From Holosporales bacterium (GTDB taxonomy: Bacteria; Pseudomonadota; Alphaproteobacteria; BNTO01), in NCBI GenBank assembly GCA_031270515.1, contig JAISXM010000009.1, positions 1 to 28,516 of the forward strand: DNA of 28,516 bases, read 5' to 3'. The position numbers and the translations under genes were made by a program. Shown here one piece after another: positions 15,921 to 24,108 of this stretch (the stretch's first letter is position 1; the number at the start of each line of letters is the position of its first letter). The notes under the pieces are model-generated. The model searched no databases, had not been told where the DNA came from, and saw only the letters and a list, made by a program, of their open reading frames with translations.

Positions 15921-16814
15921 ATGAACGACGAAGTTGTTGAAACAGGGTTACTATCTCAAGGTTTTTTCGATCGAGTTAGTATCAGCAAGGGGTCTATCAT
16001 AGAAATTCTTTTGATAGTAGCTGTGTGTATTGGTGCGCGAATTTTTGTGCGAAAACTCAAAAATCGCTTAATGGATAGGACAAAAAAATCTCAAGAAGAC
16101 GAAACGCTCGACGAAGGGACGGCACAAGTGTTGCTCACCACAATTACCGTTAGCGAATCAATGGCTCGCTTTCTGATTTTGGTTGTCGGCGCGTTGGCGT
16201 GTTTGTCCGCAGTGAACATATCCGTTAGCCCCATCGTGTACGGCCTTGGCTTAGCCAGCGTCGGCATTTCCCTGGGCGCCCAGGATACCTTCACCGACGT
16301 CATCCGCGGTATACTAACCCTCATAGAAGGGAAGATCGCGCCGGGCAATTGCCTGTGCATAAACGGCGAGGTTGGCTACGTGGAGAACTTGACGATCCGG
16401 CAGATAGTGCTGCGTCATTTTGATGGGAGCTTGGAGTTCTTTCCTTATTCGAAGATTGGGACCATTCGCAATTTTTCCTTAGGATCGCATACGATGGAGT
16501 GTAATTTTTCGTTGGCAACGGACGCTGATATTAAAAAATTTCAAAAATTTACAGAAGACGTATTCGACTCAATGTTGCGCGAAGAACAGTGGCGCGACTT
16601 TGTCATAGAAGACAATGAGCCTTCCCCCAGTCTGATAATCACGAAGATTGAAAATACCGGACTGAGGATTGTAGTGAACGCGTGTATTAAGCCTGACCCC
16701 GAAGAAGAATTTGGCAGCGAATTTAATTTGCGAATGCTGAAGAAGCTGCAAGGGACAAATATGCTGAGGGTTATGAGAGAACAGAGTGCAAATGAAGGGC
16801 CAGTAAAGGGATGA
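15921..16814 (+). CDS. MscS family mechanosensitive channel
   Basis: 297 residues. MscS channels open under membrane tension to release solutes during hypo-osmotic shock. Three hydrophobic segments lie at about 26-44, 82-101 and 104-122. The third matches the pore helix signature: GLGLASVGISLGAQDTFTDVIRG, with the small-residue packing pattern of the family. It continues into the beta domain (GEVGYVENLTIRQIVLRHFDGSLEFFPYSKIGTIRNFS) and a C-terminal alpha/beta part. Length is near that of E. coli MscS (286). The stop overlaps the mlaA start by four bases (ATGA), so the two are translationally coupled. No ribosome binding site is clear before its own ATG. Confidence 0.93.
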   Translation: MNDEVVETGLLSQGFFDRVSISKGSIIEILLIVAVCIGARIFVRKLKNRLMDRTKKSQEDETLDEGTAQVLLTTITVSESMARFLILVVGALACLSAVNISVSPIVYGLGLASVGISLGAQDTFTDVIRGILTLIEGKIAPGNCLCINGEVGYVENLTIRQIVLRHFDGSLEFFPYSKIGTIRNFSLGSHTMECNFSLATDADIKKFQKFTEDVFDSMLREEQWRDFVIEDNEPSPSLIITKIENTGLRIVVNACIKPDPEEEFGSEFNLRMLKKLQGTNMLRVMREQSANEGPVKG

Positions 16815-17797
16815 TCGCACGAAGGCAAAGTTTAGGACATTATTCTTGCGTGCGTCGTAATTCCTACGCGTTGTTGCCGCGTTACTCCTGTGCGTTCATG
16901 TCCATATTGTTGCTCCTATTGGCGTCGGGATGCTCGCGCGCATCAAGGAATTTCGCAGACGAGCCAGCTTGTGCATCAAGCTGCCCCCATGCGAATTCTT
17001 GCGAAGTTTGCGCCCCAAATGCTGGCGAGTCGCTCGACAGCCCACAAGCTGATGCCGATGACGTCTCCAATGAATGCGCGGCTCACCATGGAAGCTCGGC
17101 CGATGACGACGAATTCGACGACGAACTGTGCTCGGAGCTGGACGACATAACCGCCCCCGCAATTGACTGTGCCAAGGCGGATCCGTGGGAAAAAGCGAAC
17201 GTGTTCCTGTATGGCGTGCACCGTGGCGTCGACCTATTGTTTATCCGTCCGTTAGCGCTGACATACACAAAAATTTTGCCGTCCCCTGTACAACGCGCTC
17301 TATCTAACTTTCTTAGGAATTTGACTGCGCCGCTGCGGGTCATGTGCCATTTATTGCAAGGACACGGAAAGGCTGCCGGCAAAACGGCAGGCGCATTTGT
17401 GACAAATACATTATTTGGAGTCGGGGGGCTAATAAATGTGGCCCCGAAAATGAATGTGCACGACGTTTCAACAAACTTCACAGAAACGTTAAAAACATGG
17501 GGCGCCACTCCTGGACCGTATTTAGTTGTGCCAGGATTGGGGCCAACGACAGTTCGTGGAGCGGTCGGCTTTTTATTGGATAGTTTCATTGATCCTGTGT
17601 TCTTGCTAACCTTGAATAAAAAGTTGCCTGGGAACGAAAAGCACCAGCTGTTGTACACCGAAACGGGCATGCAGTTGACGTCTATGTTGATTGCCAGAGC
17701 GAAAATTGACCCAATTTATGAGAGTATTGAAAAAAATGCGGGCAATCGTTACTCTAAATTGAGGATGTTGGTTTTACAACAGCCAATTAACAAATAG
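16811..17797 (+). CDS. mlaA: MlaA (VacJ) family outer-membrane lipoprotein
   Basis: MlaA sits in the outer membrane and removes misplaced phospholipids for return to the inner membrane by the Mla system. 328 residues. A hydrophobic stretch ends in a lipobox, LASG-C41. The MlaA domain starts near residue 123 with DPWEKANVFLYGVHRGVD and holds RPLALTYTKILPSPVQ, NFLRNLTAPLRV, NTLFGVGGLINVA, a TLKTWGATPGPYLVVPGLGPTTVRG motif and FIDPVFLL. Between lipid anchor and domain is an unusual insert of about 75 residues rich in Cys, Asp and Glu (about 50-122). It overlaps mscS by four bases and precedes the protease by 46 bp, consistent with one envelope operon. Other mla genes are not in the window. Confidence 0.93.
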   Translation: MIARRQSLGHYSCVRRNSYALLPRYSCAFMSILLLLLASGCSRASRNFADEPACASSCPHANSCEVCAPNAGESLDSPQADADDVSNECAAHHGSSADDDEFDDELCSELDDITAPAIDCAKADPWEKANVFLYGVHRGVDLLFIRPLALTYTKILPSPVQRALSNFLRNLTAPLRVMCHLLQGHGKAAGKTAGAFVTNTLFGVGGLINVAPKMNVHDVSTNFTETLKTWGATPGPYLVVPGLGPTTVRGAVGFLLDSFIDPVFLLTLNKKLPGNEKHQLLYTETGMQLTSMLIARAKIDPIYESIEKNAGNRYSKLRMLVLQQPINK

Positions 17798-17843
17798 TTA
17801 TTTGAGGAAGGATATTAAACTGGAAGTTGACAATGGGGGTACA

Positions 17844-19334
17844 ATGAGCAAGTTAGAAAAAGTGTTGTTGTCGTGCTTTGCTGTAGCAAGTGGACTTTAC
17901 GTGTGTGCGGAGGGTCAGACTGAGGCACCACAAAATCAAAGCAATCAGCCTAGCAATCAAAGCAATCCGCCTAGCAATCAAAGCAATCCGCCTAGCAGTC
18001 AAAGCAATCAGCCTGTCGATCAAAGCAATCAGCCTGGCAATCAAAACAATCAGCCTGTCGATTATTTTATCCAGAAAGATAGGCCTCCGTTAGGACGAAT
18101 GGCTGTTGCTGCGCAAAAAGCTCTGCCATCTGTGGTCAGCATATACGTAACGTATAATGATGTCGGTTCAGAACATCCGTTTTTGGAAATGCTCCGCAGA
18201 TTTGTAGCGATTCCTCGCTCAACCGCAGGGCGCGGGTCCGGTGTATTGGTCAGTCCCAAACACGTTGTAACGTGCGCCCATGTTGTAAACGGGGCAAAGC
18301 AAGTTGAAGTAGTTACTGGGGCCAGAAAAGTTAAAGCACAGGTCGCATTCTTAGATAAATCGTTAGATTTAGCTGTGCTGATGTTGGATGTCCCAAGATC
18401 GGAGGCTCCGTTGCCTTATATTCATATTGCAGAATACCCACTGCAAGTAGGCGAAGAACTTTTGGTTATAGGCAATCCGTTTGGCATAGGGGTGTCCGTT
18501 ACCCAGGGCATTTTATCTGCGGGGTGCCGCGCCATTGGAGAACATGTGGTATACCAAACCGATGCTTCGATCAATCCAGGGAATTCTGGAGGTGCAGTTA
18601 TTGACGCAAACGGACGCTTGGTTGGGCTCCCGAATGCGATTTTGTCGGAAACGGGCGCGTCTCATGGGGTGGGGTTCTTCCTTCCTGTGAGGTCAATCGT
18701 GTATGCATTGAACAGGGTCATTCACGGCGCAAAGAAGGCGCGCACGCCTTTGGTTGTCACCGCGGTCGATCCGTCTTTGCAAAACTACTTGCGGACCGGG
18801 GGGTGTGAAGTCGTTTTTGTGCTAGATAAATCGCTACCGTTAAGCAAAGGCGATATCATTATTTCAGTTGATGGCAATCCGGTGTCGTTGGAGCAGGAGT
18901 TTAATTATCGTTGTTCGACTATGAGTGTTGGGACAAAATATCCGATTGGATACATGAAGTCAGGCGAATTGGTTAATGGTTCCCCGAGAATATACGAAGT
19001 CTGGGTTACGGCACAAGAGCAAGATGACCCAGGGATAAAAATATTGGAAGGGAAGCACCCGTTGAACGGGCTGGGCGTGGCTCAATTAACCCCAGACATA
19101 GCGGGCACGTTAGGGGTTGACCCGACCAAGACAGGGGTTATTGTGATGTCTGTGCTGCCGCCGTTGGAGGCGCAATTGGGATTGGCCGAGGGAGACATTA
19201 TATTGGTAGTCGATAATACGGCGATCACAGATGTGTCGGCACTTGTAGAGGTTGTAAAAGCAGGACAAAATAACAGGAGCATTAGTCTTGTCACTGAAAG
19301 AAAAGGACAGGTGAGAACTTATCAGATTTATTAA
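17844..19334 (+). CDS. DegP/HtrA-like periplasmic serine protease
   Basis: Periplasmic protease/chaperone acting on misfolded envelope proteins. 496 residues from the ATG at 17844, with GGGGGT upstream; an upstream TTG at 17802 would put a charged extension before the signal peptide and is unlikely. The signal peptide (VLLSCFAVASGLYVCA) is followed by a low-complexity QSNQP/QSNPP repeat at about residues 31-72. The trypsin-like domain has the full triad: H146 (VTCAHVV), D175 (LDLAV) and S248 (NPGNSGGAV). Two PDZ domains follow, about 310-390 (LSKGDIIISVDGNPV) and 410-496 (GLAEGDIILVVDNTAI). Arrangement matches DegP/DegQ, but exact orthology cannot be set by eye. Last gene of the mscS-mlaA group. 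Confidence 0.93.
   Translation: MSKLEKVLLSCFAVASGLYVCAEGQTEAPQNQSNQPSNQSNPPSNQSNPPSSQSNQPVDQSNQPGNQNNQPVDYFIQKDRPPLGRMAVAAQKALPSVVSIYVTYNDVGSEHPFLEMLRRFVAIPRSTAGRGSGVLVSPKHVVTCAHVVNGAKQVEVVTGARKVKAQVAFLDKSLDLAVLMLDVPRSEAPLPYIHIAEYPLQVGEELLVIGNPFGIGVSVTQGILSAGCRAIGEHVVYQTDASINPGNSGGAVIDANGRLVGLPNAILSETGASHGVGFFLPVRSIVYALNRVIHGAKKARTPLVVTAVDPSLQNYLRTGGCEVVFVLDKSLPLSKGDIIISVDGNPVSLEQEFNYRCSTMSVGTKYPIGYMKSGELVNGSPRIYEVWVTAQEQDDPGIKILEGKHPLNGLGVAQLTPDIAGTLGVDPTKTGVIVMSVLPPLEAQLGLAEGDIILVVDNTAITDVSALVEVVKAGQNNRSISLVTERKGQVRTYQIY
17936..18060 (+). repeat. 21-bp tandem repeats in the protease gene
   Basis: About six in-frame units of CAAAGCAATC(A/C)GCCTAGCAAT type encode the QSNQPSN linker between signal peptide and protease domain. 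Confidence 0.85.
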
Positions 19335-19347
19335 TTAATGTATCGTT

Positions 19348-19439
19348 TATACCGCCCCCCATAATAAACAAGTTGCAGTCCGTTGTATTACAAGGTTTAG
19401 ACTAGGATAAAAATTCAAATTGTTTTTATGGGAAGGTAT
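19348..19439 (+). repeat. Family A palindromic element, copy A2
   Basis: Ends TATACC and GGTAT. Left arm CCCATAATAAACAAGTTGCA and right arm ATTCAAATTGTTTTTATGGG are inverted. A central CAAGGTTTAGACTAGGATAA is shared with the reverse complement of A3. Lies between the protease and Sel1-protein genes. Confidence 0.85.
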
Positions 19440-19443
19440 CGAT

Positions 19444-19501
19444 CTGTTGCGAACGCCCTTTAGGGCCGTTGATTCCTGCAGTGTTGACGCAGCTTTTGCG
19501 G
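19444..19501 (+). repeat. Family C repeat, copy C4
   Basis: Reads CTGTTGCGAACGCC, then GCCGTTGATTCCTGCAG, then TTGACGCAGCTTTTGCGG, matching C1 on the minus strand. It follows A2 after four bases and ends 36 bp before the Sel1-protein start. TTGACG with a TATTGT 18 bp downstream could act as a promoter. Confidence 0.7.
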
Positions 19502-19537
19502 TAGGTCTATTGTTTTGAGGGAGAGGAGATAGTGTTT

Positions 19538-20476
19538 ATGAAGTTTGGCTATTTGAATTGTTTTTACCATATACGTATCCGCGGGGTGTCGTTTGTTGCG
19601 GGCGTTCTAATGACTACAGTAATGTCGTTCGATTTGTTTGCGGGATCTGTCGTTAGCAAGACGGACTATTCCAGCATTGCAACGGCAAATAGTTCAAAGG
19701 CAGACGACCAGGCGCATGACAAGCCACGTATCGTTGGCGAGGGATTGGCTCCGTCCGATTTGTGCAAGGGGCTCATTGCGATGGGTAACAAATATGAAAA
19801 TGCCAATGAACTTGCGCGAGCCATGGATTGCTACAAAGCGGCGGCGGCGATAGATGCGGAGCGCGCGCGTGGCGAGATTGTCGCGTTGGAGATGAAAATC
19901 AAGGACGACGCCGAACGCAAAAAACAAGACGATGTCATCCAAGCGTTGAAAAGGGGCGCCGCGCAGGGAAACGCTGCGGACGCGTATAAATTGGGAAAGA
20001 TATATTTTGCTAATGGAGAGATCGACAAAGCAATACAAATGTGGGCTTTAGCCAGTGAAAAAAAGCATCCGAAAGCGCCGTATCGCTTGGCTATTCTGTA
20101 CGAGAAAGGTGAGTTTGTAAAGGTTGACCTAGCCCTGGCGGAGAAGTTTTACCGAATTGGCGCGGCGAATGGGCATGCCGAGTGCGCGTACATTACAGCG
20201 AAGTTACTTGAGATGGATGCAAGCAATAGCCCTGACCCGAAAAAAACTCTGGATGAGGCGTTTAAGTTAAAGGTCGAGGCGGCGAACCGCGGGCACGCCG
20301 TGGCGTCTGCGGAGGTGGGGTACGCGTATTCGTCACAAGGCGAGCATCTTAAGGCGAAGCAGTACTTTGAACGAGCGCAAAAAAATGCGAGTCCAAATTC
20401 GACAATGACGGTTAGCTTGCACAATATCATGGCGTACAATATTGGCGCCGAAGATGTGAAGATGTCGGCGCAGTAG
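19538..20476 (+). CDS. Exported Sel1-like repeat protein
   Basis: 312 residues from the ATG at 19538, with AGGAG nine bases upstream; a GTG at 19532 in the same frame is too close to that site. A hydrophobic segment (VSFVAGVLMTTVMSFDLFAGS) indicates export. From about residue 75 the protein consists of alpha-alpha Sel1/TPR-type repeats: ALKRGAAQGNAADAYKLGKIYF, KAPYRLAILYEKGEF, LALAEKFYRIGAANGHAECAYITAKLL and AANRGHAVASAEVGYAYSSQG. Such repeats mediate protein-protein contacts, and in host-associated bacteria exported Sel1 proteins often act at the host interface or in envelope regulation. It follows the envelope group but is separated from it by repeats A2 and C4, so it likely has its own promoter. 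Partner unknown. Confidence 0.85.
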   Translation: MKFGYLNCFYHIRIRGVSFVAGVLMTTVMSFDLFAGSVVSKTDYSSIATANSSKADDQAHDKPRIVGEGLAPSDLCKGLIAMGNKYENANELARAMDCYKAAAAIDAERARGEIVALEMKIKDDAERKKQDDVIQALKRGAAQGNAADAYKLGKIYFANGEIDKAIQMWALASEKKHPKAPYRLAILYEKGEFVKVDLALAEKFYRIGAANGHAECAYITAKLLEMDASNSPDPKKTLDEAFKLKVEAANRGHAVASAEVGYAYSSQGEHLKAKQYFERAQKNASPNSTMTVSLHNIMAYNIGAEDVKMSAQ

Positions 20477-20629
20477 TACGGCAAAGCACGCGGACCTGAT
20501 GCACGGGCAATTGTCAAACAACTGCCGCGAATGAAACAAGTTGAAATTCTGTTGTATATTTCTTGTATTACAACGAGTATCAACTTGTTCGTTATTGAAA
20601 TATCCACTCTGGATGACGTTCTTTTCCTT

Positions 20630-20722
20630 TATACCTTCCCATAGAAACAATTTGAATTTTTATCCTAGTCTAAACCTTGTAAACAACGAATTTCAAATTG
20701 TTTGTTATGGGGACCCGGTATA
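20630..20722 (-). repeat. Family A palindromic element, copy A3
   Basis: Reverse orientation relative to A2: starts TATACCTTCCCATAGAAAC and ends ATGGGGACCCGGTATA. Its centre (TTATCCTAGTCTAAACCTTG) is the reverse complement of the centre of A2, and its second half nearly equals that of A7. Confidence 0.85.
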
Positions 20723-20752
20723 GCTAAACACTATGAAAACTCGGCCCCGCCT

Positions 20753-20792
20753 TTGCTTCATTCACAATGTTTCTAAAGCAATGCGCTGCTGG
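20753..20792 (+). repeat. Family D repeat, copy D2
   Basis: TTGCTTCATTCACA then CTAAAGCAATGCGCTGCTGG, aligning with 14773-14812. A T-run (GGTTTTTTATGG) follows on the plus strand, so it might help end transcription from the Sel1-protein side, though the stem is weaker than in D1. Confidence 0.55.
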
Positions 20793-20876
20793 TTTTTTAT
20801 GGTGTTTCGCTATATATGGAATTTGTCCAGCTAAACGCATTCGTTATAATTCATCCCGCTATAGCTTTTTCGGGAT

Positions 20877-22736
20877 TTACCATCCGAGCGACTCGGCAGT
20901 CTGGGGCGGTGCAATATATCGGGATGGCGCGGCAGTCTGGGGCGGTGCTACAGGATGTACACGGGGCGGCGCGGATGCTTGTTGCTGCGCGAGTGTAGAA
21001 AAGAGATACGTATTCATGAGTATAGAATCGAGTTGCTTTATACCAGTTTTGGAGGGCAAACCAATACCGTCGCCTCGCCGGGGCGCGTCGCGACCGTATA
21101 TTGGGATATTCATCCCATTGGATCGATCCTCTCTCACGAATACACATTTATCTTCCATACTCGCATCTTCAGGATGGGACATAAAATCTTTTGGACAAAC
21201 TTCTCCCCTTTGCAGAGCTTCCAGCAAGACCCTTTCTATGTTTCTTTTTATGGATATACCTTCTTCCTCATTTAACGGAGACATCGTCATCCATATTCCA
21301 TATTGGCAAAGTCCATCGCCTCTATTTTGAAAACGTGACTTTAAGTACTGTTCGCGCATAACGGGAAGGGTCGGGCTGATTTTGAACGATTCCGGTAAAA
21401 TACCCAGAAGCGTCATCAACATTTTGTGAGCAGCACTAGGGTACGCACATATGTACAGCTTCATTTGGAGAAATCCGTCAGGTAGATTAGCATATCCAAT
21501 TCCAATATTAGTCCAATACCCATAAGGATATACTCCTGACACTACCGTAGTGGTGCTAGTAAAACATCCACACATGTCCAACCGTAGTGGAAAATATACC
21601 CTAGATTCATACATCAAAGGATACTTCTTTTGTGGGGCCAAATAGCTATGAAATCCATTTTGAGGCTCTTCCTCTCTTTGAGGAAGTGTATTTTGAAGTG
21701 GATAAGGATTGTTTGAGTCAGATAAGTGCAGCATTTTTCCGCCAGGAACGACGTAGCACCGTTGATAAATGTTACAATGAGGGATGGGCAGTCCTACCTT
21801 TTCGATGTAACCTTGAAGAGGGCAGAAACCTTGAAGAGGGCAGAAACCTTTTTGCTTGGAATGTTTGGTAGAAACCTGAGCCAGGCAATTTTCGTAAATA
21901 ACGTCAAATAGTGTGTTTGCAAGAAGTATTAGTGGCGCGCATTCCGACGCTGTCATTTCATCTGCAACCATAACACTCCCTATTTCACTAAAATCGCTTG
22001 ATGATGAAATCTTGTGTATGAGATCTTGTACGTTCTGACCTAAATGCCGTTCTGCAAATATATGGCCTACTGTTTTTATAAGGATTGTACCTGTCTGTTC
22101 AAATTTATTGATATTTAAAGGATTGCTTTCTACGCAACGTTTAGCCTTTTGCACTCGTTGCTTAAATTCAGGAAGAAAAAAGTAACCATCTACAACTCTT
22201 GGATCTAGTTGGTGCCCATTGTTAGATAGTCTATTCGAACCAACGCCCCAACCTGCAGACCACACCTCAAACTGGTGAAAAGACAATCTCAAACTATCAA
22301 TATCCAACTCGCCGTCGCTCTTATTAAATCCTTTTTTTATTAAATCAGGAACGCACGAGGTAGGAACGCACGAGGCAGGAACGCACGTCGACTCTGATTG
22401 AGGCGTATCGCAAACAGTTGATGTCATTAATATACTAGTAAGTACTTCTTGATATTTAAGGCGCTCAACAGGATCGTCGCATGGCGGCATTACCCCAGTT
22501 ATAGCAAGAATCGCCGCATAGTGCCCTCTCACGAGAGCTAGAATATCCTGGGATTTTTCTATTACTGATGCGTCCCTCATGCACGCAGATTTAACCTTTT
22601 TGACAAGCTCCTCGTCTTGTAGTAAGATACGAGCCCGAGATTCTTCGTTTTGAAAATAAGTAATCGTTTCATGCGAATGTAGTGATATTCCTGTAAGGAA
22701 CCACATTGCACTAATGAACAAAAATATATTACGCAT
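20877..22736 (-). CDS. Large exported protein of unknown function
   Basis: 619 residues; the ATG has GGAG about seven bases upstream. The N-terminus (NIFLFISAMWFLTGISLHS) is a clear signal peptide. The body has many cysteines and aromatic residues and no recognisable domain. Three places show short tandem duplications: CVPASCVPTSCVP near residue 120, GFCPLQGFCPLQG near 300 and an APPQTA pair at the C-terminus, all also visible as repeated DNA (about 22345-22390, 21810-21850 and 20890-20950). A motif-rich stretch near 380-450 (YPYGYWTNIGIGYANLPDGFLQMKLY) could be a beta domain. It is a single-gene unit flanked by repeat elements on both sides. I infer a secreted or surface protein; function unknown. 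Confidence 0.8.
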   Translation of the reverse strand: MRNIFLFISAMWFLTGISLHSHETITYFQNEESRARILLQDEELVKKVKSACMRDASVIEKSQDILALVRGHYAAILAITGVMPPCDDPVERLKYQEVLTSILMTSTVCDTPQSESTCVPASCVPTSCVPDLIKKGFNKSDGELDIDSLRLSFHQFEVWSAGWGVGSNRLSNNGHQLDPRVVDGYFFLPEFKQRVQKAKRCVESNPLNINKFEQTGTILIKTVGHIFAERHLGQNVQDLIHKISSSSDFSEIGSVMVADEMTASECAPLILLANTLFDVIYENCLAQVSTKHSKQKGFCPLQGFCPLQGYIEKVGLPIPHCNIYQRCYVVPGGKMLHLSDSNNPYPLQNTLPQREEEPQNGFHSYLAPQKKYPLMYESRVYFPLRLDMCGCFTSTTTVVSGVYPYGYWTNIGIGYANLPDGFLQMKLYICAYPSAAHKMLMTLLGILPESFKISPTLPVMREQYLKSRFQNRGDGLCQYGIWMTMSPLNEEEGISIKRNIERVLLEALQRGEVCPKDFMSHPEDASMEDKCVFVREDRSNGMNIPIYGRDAPRRGDGIGLPSKTGIKQLDSILMNTYLFSTLAQQQASAPPRVHPVAPPQTAAPSRYIAPPQTAESLGW

Positions 22737-22943
22737 AAAAATACTCCAAACTTAGCGGTATATAATTCATTATATACTATAATATCGACTTAAGTAAATG
22801 TCATGTATTGTGGACGACCGTTTCATATATTTAAACTGATCGTTCCGGCGTACTATAAACATCAGTAGTCGTTATTGAAGTATTCATAATTTTATATCCC
22901 TATAAATTAAGTGTTTGCAATCCCGGCTCAGCAATTTGACGCC

Positions 22944-23035
22944 TATACCCCAGGTCGCCGTAACAAACGATTTGATGTTCGTTGTCGTACAAAGTTTCGG
23001 AGCGGATAAAGATTCTTGTTTTATTCGCAGCTATA
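22944..23035 (+). repeat. Family A palindromic element, copy A4
   Basis: TATACC start, CCGTAACAAACGATTTGATG left part, GATAAAGATTCTTGTTTTATT right part, CTATA end. It abuts A5 directly and shares with it the derived right end TTAGCAGCTATA/TTCGCAGCTATA, so the pair arose by local duplication. Confidence 0.8.
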
Positions 23036-23122
23036 TACCAGTCCCCGTAACAAACAATTTGAAGTTTGTTGTGTACAAAACTTCGGCGAGGATAAAAATT
23101 CTTGTTTTTATTAGCAGCTATA
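23034..23122 (+). repeat. Family A palindromic element, copy A5
   Basis: TATACC start, CCCCGTAACAAACAATTTGA left arm and GATAAAAATTCTTGTTTTTA right arm. Head-to-tail with A4, just upstream of the nlpD-like start. Confidence 0.8.
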
Positions 23123-23172
23123 GTAGACAGACCGCCAACTGTGCTACCATTTTTCGGTGAAGGTGTGAGCCT

Positions 23173-24021
23173 GTGGCATTTCGGTTTTTAGGACAAATGT
23201 GTAGTTTTTTTAAGTGGCAGGCAAAGGGACTCGCGCGCGTAAACGCTGGGCTTTGCACCGTCGCGATGTTGTGGCTTGTCGGATGTTCCAAGCGCACCGA
23301 TCCGTGTGAGGTCATTCAGGCGCGCCCCCTCGTGTATTACCATAAGGTGGCCCCAAACGAGACTCTGGGGGAAATTGCGCGAAAGTACGATATGTCGATA
23401 AAAGAGATTTGTCGGCTTAACGGGTTTGAGCCGTCTTCTATCTTGGTGACAGGGCAGAGGGTGTTCATTTTGCCTCCGAAGGGGTTGCTCCATTCGCGTC
23501 AGGAGGCGCCAACTATTTCAGTCGACGACTCCCAGAATCAATTTCCCGACGAAGACCTGAAGGATGAAAATGCGGAGAAAAAGCCAGACGAAAATGAGCC
23601 AAAAACATCGGAGCCTGTTGAATCAAAGTTTATTTGGCCTGTTAAAGGAAAAATATTGCGAGGATTTAATGATGTTTTGCCGAACGGGACAAACAGCGAG
23701 GGGATAAACATTGGCGCGCCCGTTAATGTGGCGGTGCGAGCATGCGCGGATGGGACGGTCGTGGATGCGGGGGAGCTGGTGCTGGGGTTCGGAAAGATGC
23801 TCATATTGTCACACGACAACGGGATGCTTTCTATTTATGGACACCTGCAGGAGATTTCGGTGAAGCGCCCACAGGCTGGGGAGGTTGTGCGCGTGACTCA
23901 AGGGGATGTGATTGGCCGCGTAGGAAAGACGGGCAATGTGCGGGTGCCACAGCTGCATTTTCAGCTTAGGAACGCGGAAAAAGCGCCGGTGGATCCGCGA
24001 AAATATTTGCCGGAGGGCTGA
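23173..24021 (+). CDS. nlpD: NlpD-like LysM/M23 lipoprotein
   Basis: Proteins of this kind activate cell-wall amidases at the division site. 282 residues from the GTG at 23173 (AAGGTG seven bases upstream); the ATG at 23197 is an alternative. A hydrophobic segment ends in AMLWLVG-C38, a lipobox. A LysM peptidoglycan-binding domain covers about 54-100 (YHKVAPNETLGEIARKYDMSIKEICRLNG cut in two by the YD turn). A charged Glu/Lys/Pro linker follows, then an M23 (LytM) domain from about 155. The LytM metal site is degenerate: the first His/Asp pair position reads SEGINIG, while LHFQLR near the end keeps one His of the HxH pair. This is the pattern of the non-enzymatic activators NlpD/EnvC rather than active endopeptidases. 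The next gene is rsmD, 71 bp downstream. Confidence 0.88.
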   Translation: MAFRFLGQMCSFFKWQAKGLARVNAGLCTVAMLWLVGCSKRTDPCEVIQARPLVYYHKVAPNETLGEIARKYDMSIKEICRLNGFEPSSILVTGQRVFILPPKGLLHSRQEAPTISVDDSQNQFPDEDLKDENAEKKPDENEPKTSEPVESKFIWPVKGKILRGFNDVLPNGTNSEGINIGAPVNVAVRACADGTVVDAGELVLGFGKMLILSHDNGMLSIYGHLQEISVKRPQAGEVVRVTQGDVIGRVGKTGNVRVPQLHFQLRNAEKAPVDPRKYLPEG

Positions 24022-24075
24022 TCCCAAAACCCAGGATGAACGTCCTTGTATACTAAAGGTTTTTATTGGGTTCTA

Positions 24076-24108
24076 AATTCAAATTGTTTACTATGGATGC
24101 CCAGTATA
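24076..24108 (+). repeat. Family A right-half copy A6 at the rsmD start
   Basis: ATTCAAATTGTTTACTATGG followed by ATGCCCAGTATA matches the right end of other copies (ATTCAACTTGTTTGTTATGG then GGACCCGGTATA in A7). The left arm is not recognisable, though a GTATA lies at 24048. The rsmD start codon lies inside it. Confidence 0.65.

Larger units (their letters stand above)
20477..20876. other. 400-bp intergenic region between convergent genes
   Basis: Contains a short AATTGTCAAACAACTG near-palindrome at about 20511, family A copy A3 and family D copy D2. No gene is supported. Confidence 0.65.
22737..23172. other. 436-bp divergent intergenic region with two tandem family A elements
   Basis: The first 180 bases are AT-rich and on the minus strand include TATAAT-like sequence suited to a promoter for the 619-residue protein. 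Copies A4 and A5 follow. No gene is seen. Confidence 0.65.

Noticed and set aside
20767..21330. 187-codon plus-strand frame
   Set aside because: It is antisense to the 619-residue exported protein, which has signal peptide and ribosome binding site.
22915..23160. 81-codon plus-strand frame
   Set aside because: It lies within the tandem family A elements A4 and A5 and only translates the repeat.
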